This document shows, one piece after another, positions 25,933-34,863 of a stretch of DNA of 64,000 nt. The stretch is from Listeria monocytogenes ATCC 19117. GTDB lineage: Bacteria > Bacillota > Bacilli > Lactobacillales > Listeriaceae. The notes beneath the pieces are model-generated. The model did not search any database, was not told the origin of the DNA, and saw only the letters and a list, made by a program, of their open reading frames with translations. The stretch covers positions 2,752,501-2,816,500 of the forward strand of contig NC_018584.1 in the NCBI RefSeq assembly GCF_000307025.1, in the 5' to 3' direction. The position numbers and the translations under genes were made by a program. Every line of letters begins with the position of its first letter. Within the stretch, counting starts at the first letter, position 1.

Positions 25933-26559
25933 TTAGGCTAATTGTCGTAAAATGTCCGCTAAAATAGTTTCTGTGATTTCTTCTGGTGTCTTTGTAGCGT
26001 CCACTCGCATAAAACGTTCCGGGAACATGTTGATGACTTTTTCGTAGCCAGCTTGGACTTTTTCGTGGTAGGTAATATCTTCTTTATCCAAGCGATTGAC
26101 TTCACGGCCCTTATTAGCGGCGATTCTAGCTAAACCGACTTCGGCAGGCACATCGAGATAGTACGTCCGGTCAGGCAATGTATCCTCAATCGCATATAAA
26201 TTCACTTGTAAAACTTGTTCCATATTCATGTCACGTCCGGCACCTTGATACGCAAGAGAGCTATCCATGAAACGGTCACACAGTACTGTTTTCCCTGCCG
26301 CTAGAGCTGGACGGATTGTTTCAACGACATGTTGACGGCGCGCTCCCGCAATAAGTAGTACTTCTGTTTTTGGGTCCATTTCTTCATTGCCAATTCCGAG
26401 CACGATATTTCTTACTTTTTCTGAAATCGGGCTGCCACCTGGTTCGCGCGTTTTAATAAAATCAATGCCAGCTTCCGTCATTTTTTGATTAAGTAGTGTT
26501 CCTACTGTTGTTTTACCAGAGCCATCTGGGCCTTCGAGTGTAATAAAAATTGCTTTCAT
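25933..26559 (-). CDS. tmk: Thymidylate kinase
   Basis: 208 residues. Walker [11 protein letters not shown] at about 9-18, the thymidylate-binding [14 protein letters not shown], the DRF/Y motif in [16 protein letters not shown], and the LID region [10 protein letters not shown]. It phosphorylates dTMP to dTDP for DNA synthesis. It sits between the YaaO-like decarboxylase and pstA, the order known in Bacillus. The ATG follows GGAAAGGAAA. Confidence 0.97.
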   Translation of the reverse strand: MKAIFITLEGPDGSGKTTVGTLLNQKMTEAGIDFIKTREPGGSPISEKVRNIVLGIGNEEMDPKTEVLLIAGARRQHVVETIRPALAAGKTVLCDRFMDSSLAYQGAGRDMNMEQVLQVNLYAIEDTLPDRTYYLDVPAEVGLARIAANKGREVNRLDKEDITYHEKVQAGYEKVINMFPERFMRVDATKTPEEITETILADILRQLA

Positions 26560-26611
26560 TTAGTAATTTCCTTTCCCTTTCGCGTCGCTTTCTGTTTGAT
26601 TATAGCATAAA

Positions 26612-27991
26612 TTAGCGGAATACACGGATGTAATTCTCGGCTAGTTTTTCGCCGCCTTGGTAGTGGCGTGTGCGAATGTTTTTTAGTTCGCGGATATGCT
26701 TTTCTGTGATGCTTTCTCCGCGGATGATTGCTGGAATTCCCGGCGGATAGAGCGAGATTGTTTCAGCCGAAACGCGTGTCGTAGCTTCATCTAGTAATAC
26801 GAATTCGGTCGCGCGTGCGTGCATTTCTTCGTAAGTTAGCGCAAGACCTGACGCAAAAGGCGCTGACATTTCATATGGTTCTTTCGCGATTTCTTTTTTC
26901 ACCGGAGAATGAATCCGGCTAATCGGCGTGAAATCAATCCCTTTTTTAATTAATGGTAAAATCAGTAATACCTGTGACTCATCGGCAAGCTCTGGGAAAT
27001 AAGAACTTTCTTCAAAAATTGCTTGCAGTTCGTAGCCCGTGTAGCCTGTTTTGCGCACGATGATTTTAAGCGGATCATCTGGCAAAATAACGTCAAATTT
27101 ATTCTTCGTCAGCCATTTAATCCATCTGGCACGCATTTTCCAAAAAGCTTCGACGTCCGCCGCTGTGTAAGTTGCCGCATATTTCCTCGCCGCATCAAGT
27201 GACGCCATAATTAAATAAGATGGGCTGCTCGTTTGGAATACTTGCAGGTAATAAGGTAGTTTTTCAAAAATCGGTAAATCATTCACCACATGTAAATAGG
27301 AACCCATCGTTAGCGCCGGCAACGTCTTATGCGCCGACTGAACAACCACATCCGCACCAAGCTCCACTGCACTTTTCGGAAATTCAGAACTTGTTAAAAA
27401 GTGGGCTCCGTGCGCTTCATCAACAAACACAACCGCACCAAAATCATGCGCAATGCGAATACATTTTTGCAAGTTAAAAGTCGTTCCATAATAGCTCGGA
27501 TAAGTGAAAATACATAGTTTTATATCTGGGTGATTATGTAATGTTTCTTCGAGAAGTTCGGTTGTCACGCCACTCGCGACGCCAACTTCTTTGTTTGTCG
27601 CTGGGGTTAAGAAAATCGGTTCTCCGCCTGCCAGTTCGATTCCATGCAAGATTGATTTATGCGCATCTCTTGGCACTAAAACTTTCTCCCCGTGCTTCAA
27701 CGTCGCCATAATAACCGCCAAGCTTCCTCCGCTTGTTCCGTTAACTAAAAAGTAGCTTTTTTTGCTTCCATAACATTCTGCAAGTAACTCTTCTGCTTCC
27801 AAAATCACATCTTCCGGGTGGTGCAAATCATCCATTCCAGTGATTTCTGTTACGTCCCATTTCAAAAATTTTTGCCATGCATCTGGATAAATGGCTCCAC
27901 TTTTGTGTCCAGGAACATGGAGTGATATTGGGCAAGACTTAGCATGAGCATCTAACCGTTCCACTAAAGGCATTTTAGATTGATTCCTCAT
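26612..27991 (-). CDS. Orn/Lys/Arg decarboxylase family protein (YaaO type)
   Basis: 459 residues from the ATG at 27989-27991, which follows AAAAGGGGAA. It is a PLP-dependent fold-type I enzyme: PLP-phosphate segment VNGTSGGS, cofactor Asp in FVDEAHGAHF, and Schiff-base Lys in SAHKTLPALTMGSY; the small C-terminal domain has the PPGIPAIIRGE motif. It lacks the extra N-terminal wing of the large inducible enzymes, as in biosynthetic arginine or lysine decarboxylases. Its place beside tmk and pstA matches B. subtilis yaaO. The substrate is not decided by sequence. Confidence 0.85.
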   Translation of the reverse strand: MRNQSKMPLVERLDAHAKSCPISLHVPGHKSGAIYPDAWQKFLKWDVTEITGMDDLHHPEDVILEAEELLAECYGSKKSYFLVNGTSGGSLAVIMATLKHGEKVLVPRDAHKSILHGIELAGGEPIFLTPATNKEVGVASGVTTELLEETLHNHPDIKLCIFTYPSYYGTTFNLQKCIRIAHDFGAVVFVDEAHGAHFLTSSEFPKSAVELGADVVVQSAHKTLPALTMGSYLHVVNDLPIFEKLPYYLQVFQTSSPSYLIMASLDAARKYAATYTAADVEAFWKMRARWIKWLTKNKFDVILPDDPLKIIVRKTGYTGYELQAIFEESSYFPELADESQVLLILPLIKKGIDFTPISRIHSPVKKEIAKEPYEMSAPFASGLALTYEEMHARATEFVLLDEATTRVSAETISLYPPGIPAIIRGESITEKHIRELKNIRTRHYQGGEKLAENYIRVFR

Positions 27992-28072
27992 AACAATTCC
28001 CCTTTTCAAATTCTCTCCTTCATTGTACCATTTTGCTGGGTTTATGACACATTCTTGCAGTTTTAAAGCGTT

Positions 28073-28104
28073 TTCATTTTATAAGTTGTATAATAAAGAC
28101 AGCA
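28073..28104 (+). promoter_or_regulatory. Promoter with cre-like site upstream of dhaK
   Basis: TTAAAGCGTTTTCA at 28073-28086 matches the cre consensus except at position 2. TATAAT at 28099-28104 serves as the -10. The cre would overlap the -35 region, giving glucose repression of dihydroxyacetone use. Tentative. Confidence 0.5.
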
Positions 28105-28174
28105 ACTACGTTTTGACTTTCTAGTAAAGGGAAATTGAGGTAAGAGGACAATTTTAAAGGAGGTTTTTTGTCAG

Positions 28175-29164
28175 ATGAAGAAGATTCTTAACGGTACTGA
28201 TCAAGTAGTAGAACAGATGGTGGAAGGTTTAGTGAAATCGCATGCTGATGTTGTTCACCGTGTCGAAGGAACTCGCGTCATTGCAAGAAATGATAAACGT
28301 CCAGGAAAAGTCGGACTTGTAAGCGGTGGAGGTTCTGGTCACGAGCCGGCTCATGCTGGTTATGTTGGTCGCGGAATGCTCTCTGCGGCTGTATGTGGCG
28401 ATGTTTTCACTTCCCCAACTCCCGACCAAATTTATGAAGGTATAAAAGCCGCAGATCAAGGCGCTGGTGTACTTTTAATCGTAAAAAATTATACTGGTGA
28501 CGTAATGAATTTTGAAATGGCGGCAGATTTAGCAGATGCCGATGATATTAAAGTAGAACAAATTGTAGTAGATGATGATATTGCTGTTGAGGATAGTACT
28601 TTTACAACGGGACGCCGCGGTGTAGCCGGGACTGTTCTCGTGCATAAAATTATCGGGGCAGCCGCAGAAGCAGGCGCATCTCTTGATGAACTGAAAGCCC
28701 TTGGTGAAAAAGTAATTGCTTCGGTTAAAACGCTTGGTGTCGCACTTACTCCATGTACTGTTCCTGAGGTTGGACATCCTGGCTTTGAGCTTGGTGACGA
28801 CGAAATCGAACTTGGCATTGGTATCCACGGTGAACCTGGCTTTACGCGTGAAAAAATCATGCCATCTGCAAGTTTAGCGAAGCAACTGTACGAACGGATT
28901 AGCAATGAAAGTAAACTCCTACCTGGAGATAAAGTGGTTGTGCTCGTGAACGGCATGGGCGCAACACCACTTATGGAACAATATGTTTTCGCAAATGATG
29001 TCCATGAACTTCTAAAAAATGCCGGCGTTCAAGTTGAAAAAACACTCGTTGGAGATTATATGACTTCTCTTGAAATGGCTGGTTTATCCTTAACCATTTT
29101 GAAATTAGAGGACGAAAAATGGGTTGATATGTTGAAACTCCCAGTGGACACAATTGCATGGTAA
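28175..29164 (+). CDS. dhaK: Dihydroxyacetone kinase subunit DhaK (PEP-dependent)
   Basis: 329 residues, the length of free-standing DhaK. It has SGGGSGHEPAHAGYVG at the substrate pocket and the His that binds dihydroxyacetone as a hemiaminal in GIHGEPGF (about residue 215). It holds the substrate that DhaL-ADP phosphorylates. The ATG follows AGGAGG. First gene of dhaKLM; the subunits work as in the E. coli PTS-linked kinase. Confidence 0.95.
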   Translation: MKKILNGTDQVVEQMVEGLVKSHADVVHRVEGTRVIARNDKRPGKVGLVSGGGSGHEPAHAGYVGRGMLSAAVCGDVFTSPTPDQIYEGIKAADQGAGVLLIVKNYTGDVMNFEMAADLADADDIKVEQIVVDDDIAVEDSTFTTGRRGVAGTVLVHKIIGAAAEAGASLDELKALGEKVIASVKTLGVALTPCTVPEVGHPGFELGDDEIELGIGIHGEPGFTREKIMPSASLAKQLYERISNESKLLPGDKVVVLVNGMGATPLMEQYVFANDVHELLKNAGVQVEKTLVGDYMTSLEMAGLSLTILKLEDEKWVDMLKLPVDTIAW

Positions 29165-29185
29165 TAAAATTTGGAGGAATGAATC

Positions 29186-29782
29186 ATGACTTATGATAAA
29201 GATTGGGCGTTACGCTGGTTAAATGACTTCGGCGAACGCGTACAAGAAAACAAACAATTATTAAGTGATCTCGACCAAGCGATTGGCGACGGAGACCACG
29301 GTATCAATATGGCTCGCGGACTCGGCGAACTCAAAAAAGCTTTCACAGAAAAAGAACCCGCTGATTTAAAAGATGTATTTAAAACCGCTGGGATGACGAT
29401 GGTCAGCAAGGTCGGCGGCGCATCTGGACCACTTTATGGAACAGCCTTTTTAAACATGAGTAAAGCGGTAGATTCAGAAACAATTGACGCGGAAGGCTTA
29501 ACCAAAGTGCTTGAAGCAGGACTTGAAGGGATTGAAAAACGCGGTAAATCCCATGCTGGCGAGAAAACAATGATTGATGTTTGGGAACCGGTTGTAAATG
29601 CGCTTCATCAGGAAGATTTAACAGATGATGTTGTTGATGCCGCTTTACAAAAAACAAAAGATTTAAAAGCTACTAAAGGTCGCGCGAGTTATCTTGGTGA
29701 GCGGTCAATTGGTCACCTTGACCCTGGCGCTTACTCTTCTGCCCTGCTATTTCACGCAATGCTTCAAACGGAGGTGAGCTAA
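29186..29782 (+). CDS. dhaL: Dihydroxyacetone kinase subunit DhaL
   Basis: 198 residues. It has the metal-binding Asp cluster DQAIGDGDHGINM near position 28-40, GASGPLYGTAF, and the closing RSIGHLDPGAYSSALL motif. It binds ADP/ATP with two Mg2+ and transfers phosphate to dihydroxyacetone on DhaK; DhaM recharges the bound ADP. It lies 21 bases after dhaK and 3 bases before dhaM, with GGAGG before its ATG. Confidence 0.95.
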   Translation: MTYDKDWALRWLNDFGERVQENKQLLSDLDQAIGDGDHGINMARGLGELKKAFTEKEPADLKDVFKTAGMTMVSKVGGASGPLYGTAFLNMSKAVDSETIDAEGLTKVLEAGLEGIEKRGKSHAGEKTMIDVWEPVVNALHQEDLTDDVVDAALQKTKDLKATKGRASYLGERSIGHLDPGAYSSALLFHAMLQTEVS

Positions 29783-29785
29783 CCC

Positions 29786-30160
29786 ATGGCTAAACCTTAT
29801 GGCGTTGTTATCATTTCTCATTCCAAAGATGTGGCAAAAGGCGTCCATGATATTATTAAAGAAATTGCCCCAGACGTCTCTATCACGCATGCCGGTGGAA
29901 CAGAAGACGGTCGCATTGGCACAAGTTTTGATGCCGTAAATGAAGCGATTGAAAGTAACGAAGCTAATAAAGTCTACACTTTCTACGACCTCGGAAGCGC
30001 CAAAATGAATATAGAAACAGTAGAAGAAATCAGCGAAAAAGAAATTATTCTCTTTAATGCACCAATTTTAGAAGGTGCTTACGCTACTGCTGCTCAAGTT
30101 CAAATGGATGAAAAACCAGAAGTCATCGCAGCAAATCTTAAAACAATTGAAATTAAATAA
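29786..30160 (+). CDS. dhaM: DhaM phosphotransfer subunit (EIIA-Man-like)
   Basis: 124 residues, a single EIIA-Man-type domain without the HPr and EI-like extensions of E. coli DhaM. The phosphorylated His is in VVIISHSKDVA at about position 12. Other family features are HAGGTEDGRIGTSFDAV and YDLGSAKMN. It accepts phosphate from HPr and rephosphorylates DhaL-bound ADP, linking the kinase to the PTS. A terminator follows. Confidence 0.92.
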   Translation: MAKPYGVVIISHSKDVAKGVHDIIKEIAPDVSITHAGGTEDGRIGTSFDAVNEAIESNEANKVYTFYDLGSAKMNIETVEEISEKEIILFNAPILEGAYATAAQVQMDEKPEVIAANLKTIEIK

Positions 30161-30164
30161 CTGA

Positions 30165-30206
30165 AAAAAATCCCTTTAGATGCAATTTGTCTAGAGGGAC
30201 TTTTTT
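30165..30206 (+). terminator. Terminator after dhaKLM
   Basis: AAAATCCCTTTAGA pairs with TCTAGAGGGACTTTT (small mismatch), and six T follow. Confidence 0.8.
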
Positions 30207-30265
30207 ATTTAATGGTATAATTATTTAAAACAAATTCCCATTCTAAAAAGTTAGGATTTGAAACG

Positions 30266-31117
30266 ATGAATATTTTAATTAAAATACGCGAACTAACCAA
30301 TTTAACCAATAGTGAAAAAGAACTTGCGAATTATATTTTAGCGAACCCGAAAAAAACATTACAGTGCAAACCAAAAGAATTAGCTACTGCTGCCTTTGTC
30401 TCCGCTGCAACTATCTACCGTTTAATTAACAAACTAGGACTAAACGGAATCGGTGAACTGAAAATCGAAATTGCCTCGAGTCTCCGTGAAACAAATGAAG
30501 AAAAAGATTTAAATTACGATTATCCTATTTTGGAATCCGATACACCCTACCAAATAATGACCAACCTAAACCAAATATACAAAGGAACCATTGATGAAAC
30601 ATTAAACAACGCCGATCCAGAAGAACTTGTCAAAATTGGTGAAAAATTAATTCAAGCGAAAACCATTGATGTTTATGCGGCTTCCGCCAATTTATTTTTT
30701 GCTCAAAACTTCAAATTCCAAATGCAGGAAATCGGTGTTTTAGTCAATGTTCCTGAAGAAGATTATATCCAAAGCTTATCGGCCGCCAACAGCGATGAAA
30801 ATCATATTGCCATCGTCGTCTCTTACGGCGGTCGGAGTCGGACGCTTCAAAGAGTCGTCAAAATCTTGTCCGAAAACAATGTCGATATTATTTTAATTAC
30901 ATCTATGCAAGACAATCCTTTAGTCGAATTTGCCACACACAAAATCTACATGGCATCCGCTGAGAACCATTACAACAAAGTCTCTTCGTTCTCAACACGC
31001 CAATCTTTACTAAGCATTTTCGATACGCTTTATTCCATTTATTTTAATCAAAATTACGAAAAAAACATTCAATACAAAACGACTAATTACCAAAAAATGA
31101 ACACCGAATTGGAATGA
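30266..31117 (+). CDS. RpiR/MurR family transcriptional regulator
   Basis: 283 residues. N-terminal helix-turn-helix (about 1-75) with LATAAFVSAATIYRLINKLG, and a C-terminal SIS sugar-phosphate-binding domain (about 120-250) with VDVYAASANLFFAQN and AIVVSYGGRSRTL. Such regulators sense sugar phosphates. It is the next gene after dhaKLM, separated by a terminator, so it could regulate that operon or the HAD gene downstream; this is a guess from position. Confidence 0.85.
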   Translation: MNILIKIRELTNLTNSEKELANYILANPKKTLQCKPKELATAAFVSAATIYRLINKLGLNGIGELKIEIASSLRETNEEKDLNYDYPILESDTPYQIMTNLNQIYKGTIDETLNNADPEELVKIGEKLIQAKTIDVYAASANLFFAQNFKFQMQEIGVLVNVPEEDYIQSLSAANSDENHIAIVVSYGGRSRTLQRVVKILSENNVDIILITSMQDNPLVEFATHKIYMASAENHYNKVSSFSTRQSLLSIFDTLYSIYFNQNYEKNIQYKTTNYQKMNTELE

Positions 31118-31235
31118 TTTTTCAAAAACACAGCCATTTTCCTTTCAAATTGAAAAAAAGCTCTCAATATGCGCCACATCTGATTTTTTCTTAATTTCTA
31201 GTGATACAATAAAGAAAAAAAGGAGCTAAACTTAC

Positions 31236-32075
31236 ATGACAACCCAAGCGATTATTTTAGATATTGATGGCACTTTATTGAACGACGACAAAAAAATCTC
31301 ACCAGAAACAAAAAAAGCACTCATCACCGCGCAAGAGAATGGTGTTAAACTTATTCTCGCATCTGGTAGACCAACCACAGGAATGCACGTATATGCGGAA
31401 CAATTAGAAATGGAAAAGCATCACGGTTTGCTCGTTTCATACAATGGCGCTAAAGTAGTTGATTGCGCGACAAGTGAAGAGTTATTCAACCAAGCACTTA
31501 CTGTTGAAGAAGGAAAAGCCGTTTTAGAACACATGAAACAATTTGAAGTGAAAGTAATGATTGATAAAGAGGATTATATGTACACGAATGATGTATATGA
31601 CTGCTACGTACCTTACCGCGGCGAAGTAATAAATATCGTTCAGTACGAATCTCGCGGTGGGAATTTCAAACTCTGTGAAAAAGATGATTTAGCCGCATTT
31701 TTAGATTATCGTCTAAATAAAATTCTCACAGCTGGCGACCCGGCCTATATGCAAGAAAATTATCAAGCAATGATGGCCCCTTTCAAAGATACACTTAATT
31801 GTGTCTTCACAGCTGATTTTTACTTTGAATTCACAGCTCAGGGCATTGATAAAGCCAAAGCACTTGATACCGTTTTAACACCGATGGGCATTCACGCTGA
31901 AAATGTTATCGCATTCGGAGATGGACATAATGATATTACCATGGTCGAATATGCAGGAACAGGAATCGCTATGCAAAATGCCGTCCCTGAATTAAAAGCC
32001 GCAGCAAGCTCTGTTACATTATCCAATAATGAAGACGGCATTGCGCACGTGCTAAACAGTTTAATCCCAAGTTAA
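31236..32075 (+). CDS. Cof-type HAD superfamily phosphatase
   Basis: 279 residues. Motif I DIDGTLLNDD, motif II LASGRPTTGM, the Cof-type C2B cap (about 85-190), motif III Lys in DKAKALD, and motif IV FGDGHNDITMVEYAG. It hydrolyses sugar phosphates or similar metabolites, probably with a broad range, in the cytoplasm. The ATG follows AAAGGAG. Its terminator lies at 32077-32103. Confidence 0.9.
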   Translation: MTTQAIILDIDGTLLNDDKKISPETKKALITAQENGVKLILASGRPTTGMHVYAEQLEMEKHHGLLVSYNGAKVVDCATSEELFNQALTVEEGKAVLEHMKQFEVKVMIDKEDYMYTNDVYDCYVPYRGEVINIVQYESRGGNFKLCEKDDLAAFLDYRLNKILTAGDPAYMQENYQAMMAPFKDTLNCVFTADFYFEFTAQGIDKAKALDTVLTPMGIHAENVIAFGDGHNDITMVEYAGTGIAMQNAVPELKAAASSVTLSNNEDGIAHVLNSLIPS

Positions 32076-32076
32076 G

Positions 32077-32103
32077 AAAAAAGGCTGAGTTTCAGCCTTT
32101 TTT
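32077..32103. terminator. Bidirectional terminator between the HAD and NUDIX genes
   Basis: AAAAAAGGCTGA and TCAGCCTTTTTT flank GTT. It ends both convergent genes; the NUDIX stop lies within its edge. Confidence 0.9.
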
Positions 32104-32548
32104 ACATTGCCTTCATATCATTGTTTTTCAACCGTTCATTTAGCTCATAAAGCGCCGTTTTATTACTATCCCACTCCAATAACTGAATAGCAGACTCATA
32201 AGAAACCCAGCGCAACTCGCTATGCTCTAAAGATAATGTAACCTGATATGAACAACTCGTTAAATCAATGGCAAAACAATATTCTGGAACAACATATGGT
32301 TTGTTAAATGAGAAATGAAAATTAGGGATGGATGCATGTGAATCCAAGCTATACATTTTAACATCGACATCCAAATTCAACTCTTCTATACTTTCACGTT
32401 TAGCAGTCTCTGAAATAGCCTCTTCATCTTCTCCTCCACCAGCTACAAACTGCCAAACATCTGCATCCGTTCTATGTAAAACACCAAACTGATAATTTGC
32501 TTCCGTTTTAATAAACGGTATAACTAAAACTTGAAAAGGTTGTCTCAT
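32102..32548 (-). CDS. NUDIX hydrolase
   Basis: 148 residues with a NUDIX box GGGEDEEAISETAKRESIEE at about 38-57, matching the G-x5-E-x7-R-E-x-x-E-E pattern. It likely hydrolyses a nucleoside diphosphate linked to another moiety; the start RQPFQVLVIPF resembles the dihydroneopterin triphosphate pyrophosphatase type. Substrate uncertain. No operon partner. Confidence 0.85.
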   Translation of the reverse strand: MRQPFQVLVIPFIKTEANYQFGVLHRTDADVWQFVAGGGEDEEAISETAKRESIEELNLDVDVKMYSLDSHASIPNFHFSFNKPYVVPEYCFAIDLTSCSYQVTLSLEHSELRWVSYESAIQLLEWDSNKTALYELNERLKNNDMKAM

Positions 32549-32663
32549 TCACTCACGTCCTTTTGGAATTTATAAAAAAATCGCATTTCTATCCTTCATT
32601 CTACAGAAATTCTCCATTTTCTGGTATGCTTAAGTTAATAAACTAAAGTAGGAGGTAAATGAA

Positions 32664-33506
32664 ATGATACTTTCTTTCTCGGATACATACAGACTGAACA
32701 ATGGAATTGAAATGCCTAGACATGGTTTTGGGGTCTACAAGCTAACGGATGAAGCGCGTATGCGTACTGCGCTGGAAACCGCGGTGGATGTCGGGTATCG
32801 CTTGTTTGATACGGCTTCATTTTACCATAATGAAAAAGAGCTTGGAGACTTTTTTGCGTCAAGTGGCTTGAAAAGAGATGAATTTTTCGTAACAACAAAG
32901 ATGTGGAATACAGAGCAAGGTTACGATGAAACGCTTCGGGCTTTTGAAAAATCGCAGAAAAAACTACAATTGGACAAAATTGATTTATATTTAGTCCATT
33001 GGCCAAAACAAGATACTTTTTTTGACACTTGGCGCGCTGTGGAAAAATTATATGACGAGGGACTTGTTCGCGCAATTGGTGTAAGTAACTTTGAAGCGCA
33101 TCATCTGGACCGCCTGCGTACAAGTGCCAATGTGCTTCCAGTAGTAGATCAACTCGAAACGCATCCGCACTTTCCGAATCATCTTTTACACCGCTATTTA
33201 GAAGAGCTACATATCGTTCACCAAGCTTGGAGCCCACTTGGCCGAGGTGGCGTTTTACAAGAGCAAATCCTTATTGACCTAGCGAAAAAACACGGAAAAT
33301 CACCTGCTCAAATCGTCCTTCGTTGGCATTTACAAAATAATATCTCCATTATTCCAAAATCAGAAACACCTTCAAGAATTAGAGAAAATGCAGCTATTTA
33401 TGATTTTGAATTGTCAGAAGCAGATATGCGCCAAGTCGAGCGTTTAAATACTGGTGAACGTGTGAGCCACGCACCAGACGTAATGTATGTAAGATCAGAA
33501 ATTTAG
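32664..33506 (+). CDS. Aldo/keto reductase
   Basis: 280 residues forming the (beta/alpha)8 AKR fold. Catalytic tetrad: Asp and Tyr in FDTASFYHNE, Lys in FFVTTKMW, and His in YLVHWPKQ. The NADPH-binding segment is IIPKSETPSRI near 232. It reduces aldehydes such as glyoxal-type compounds; related to the YvgN/YtbE group of Bacillus. The ATG follows GGAGG. The terminator follows directly. Confidence 0.93.
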   Translation: MILSFSDTYRLNNGIEMPRHGFGVYKLTDEARMRTALETAVDVGYRLFDTASFYHNEKELGDFFASSGLKRDEFFVTTKMWNTEQGYDETLRAFEKSQKKLQLDKIDLYLVHWPKQDTFFDTWRAVEKLYDEGLVRAIGVSNFEAHHLDRLRTSANVLPVVDQLETHPHFPNHLLHRYLEELHIVHQAWSPLGRGGVLQEQILIDLAKKHGKSPAQIVLRWHLQNNISIIPKSETPSRIRENAAIYDFELSEADMRQVERLNTGERVSHAPDVMYVRSEI

Positions 33507-33515
33507 CCTAAAATA

Positions 33516-33554
33516 AAAATCTACTAAACCAATTTGGCTTAGTAGATTTTTTTA
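33516..33554. terminator. Bidirectional terminator between aldo/keto reductase and yaaL
   Basis: AAAATCTACTAA and TTAGTAGATTTT flank an 11-base loop and are followed by T; it overlaps the yaaL stop codon. Confidence 0.85.
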
Positions 33555-33797
33555 TTTGTTTTTTAATTGTCTTGTACGTGCTTCTTTGAAAAGGTAAAAA
33601 TAGCGAGCTTCTGCTTTCTTTTCCTCATATTCTAAATTAGGATCATATTCAAAACTTTTACGCATTAGAACTTTTTGTTTGTGCCACTTTTCTTGCGTGA
33701 CTTCAATCAATTCCATCAGATAAGCATCATAGGATTTGTGTAGTTTACCAATCTTCTTGTTTTTCTTCCGACCAAACTTATTGCTTCTGGATTCCAT
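33552..33797 (-). CDS. yaaL: YaaL family protein (DUF2508)
   Basis: 81 residues, highly basic, no membrane segment. It reads as the short protein that follows recR in many Firmicutes (YaaL), with the family-like stretch EKWHKQKVLMRKSFEYDPNL. Function unknown. It starts 14 bases after the recR stop, in the same operon, and the terminator at 33516-33554 closes the unit. Confidence 0.75.
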   Translation of the reverse strand: MESRSNKFGRKKNKKIGKLHKSYDAYLMELIEVTQEKWHKQKVLMRKSFEYDPNLEYEEKKAEARYFYLFKEARTRQLKNK

Positions 33798-33811
33798 TTT
33801 ATCACCTCTGA

Positions 33812-34408
33812 TTATACTTCTCTTCGTCCTTCCATTGCTTTTGAGAGCGTCACTTCATCCGCATATTCCAAGTCTCCGCCAACTGGAAGGCCATGCGCTA
33901 TTCTAGTTACTTTTATGCCTGAAGGTTTTAATAAGCGCGAAATATACATCGCCGTGGCTTCTCCTTCAACATTAGGGTTGGTTGCTAAAATAACTTCTTC
34001 AATCGTGTCATCTTGCAAACGTTTCAGCAAATCAGGAATGTTAATATCTTCTGGTCCAATTCCATCCATTGGCGAAATTGTTCCATGAAGTACATGGTAT
34101 AAGCCATGAAAATCACGCATTTTTTCCATTGCAATGACATCTTTGGATTCTTGTACTACACAGATAACACTTCGATCGCGTGACGTATCAGCGCAAATAT
34201 AACATGGATCCTTATCTGTAATGTGACCACAAACGGAACAAAAGCTTAGGTTTCGCTTCGCATCAACAAGGGCTTTTGCAAAATCTAGCACATCGTCTTC
34301 TTTCATATCTAACACATAAAAAGCTAGTCGAGCTGCCGATTTTGGTCCAATTCCTGGTAATTTCATAAAACTATCTATTAATTTCGTTATCGGCTCAGGA
34401 TAATGCAT
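33812..34408 (-). CDS. recR: Recombination mediator RecR
   Basis: 198 residues from the ATG at 34406-34408 after AGAGGAAG; the first residues [14 protein letters not shown] are the family start. It has the helix-hairpin-helix [15 protein letters not shown], the zinc finger [16 protein letters not shown], and a TOPRIM domain (about 80-175, [16 protein letters not shown]). With RecF and RecO it loads RecA on gapped DNA. It lies beside a parS site and downstream of ybaB and dnaX. Confidence 0.96.
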   Translation of the reverse strand: MHYPEPITKLIDSFMKLPGIGPKSAARLAFYVLDMKEDDVLDFAKALVDAKRNLSFCSVCGHITDKDPCYICADTSRDRSVICVVQESKDVIAMEKMRDFHGLYHVLHGTISPMDGIGPEDINIPDLLKRLQDDTIEEVILATNPNVEGEATAMYISRLLKPSGIKVTRIAHGLPVGGDLEYADEVTLSKAMEGRREV

Positions 34409-34440
34409 AATTCGTCTTCCTCTCACCTTCAAAATACAAA

Positions 34441-34456
34441 TGTTTCACGTGGAACA
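34441..34456. other. parS chromosome partition site
   Basis: TGTTTCACGTGGAACA. Its complement TGTTCCACGTGAAACA fits the bacterial ParB/Spo0J parS consensus TGTTNCACGTGAAACA exactly. It lies in the gap between recR and ybaB. ParB (Spo0J) binds such sites, spreads, and recruits SMC near the replication origin. Confidence 0.9.
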
Positions 34457-34472
34457 TTCTATTGAAAAATAG

Positions 34473-34505
34473 TTGAGACTCTTGTAAATAAGCCAAGAGT
34501 CTCAA
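34473..34505 (-). terminator. Hairpin between ybaB and recR
   Basis: Perfect 12-bp arms TTGAGACTCTTG and CAAGAGTCTCAA with a 9-base loop. On the minus strand ACTATTTTT follows, so it may be a weak terminator that lowers expression of recR-yaaL after dnaX-ybaB. Confidence 0.6.
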
Positions 34506-34516
34506 ACCAAACAATA

Positions 34517-34834
34517 TTACATTCCAGGAATATTTAATCCTTGTGTGAATTTACCCATTGTTTGTGAAGTTGTATCTTCAATTTGTTTTAATACATCATT
34601 TGTTGCTGCAAGTACTAAATCTTGTAGCATTTCGATGTCTTCTGGATCAACTACTTCTTCGTTTATAACAACATCAGTAATGACGCGTTTACCAGTAGCT
34701 TTTACTGTAACCATTCCACCACCAGCAGTTCCAGTGAACTCTTGAGCTTCTAAATCAGCTTGAGCTTTCGCCATTTCCTTTTGCATTTTTTGCATTTGTT
34801 TCATCATACCTTGCATATTTCCCATTCCACGCAT
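34517..34834 (-). CDS. YbaB/EbfC nucleoid-associated protein
   Basis: 105 residues with the Met/Gln-rich start [20 protein letters not shown] and the core [20 protein letters not shown], then [18 protein letters not shown]: all YbaB marks. It forms tweezer-like dimers that bind DNA. It lies 29 bases after dnaX in the conserved dnaX-ybaB-recR order. The ATG follows AGAGGAG. Confidence 0.95.
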   Translation of the reverse strand: MRGMGNMQGMMKQMQKMQKEMAKAQADLEAQEFTGTAGGGMVTVKATGKRVITDVVINEEVVDPEDIEMLQDLVLAATNDVLKQIEDTTSQTMGKFTQGLNIPGM

Positions 34835-34863
34835 GAATAATCTCCTCTTTCTTCTATTGTTTT

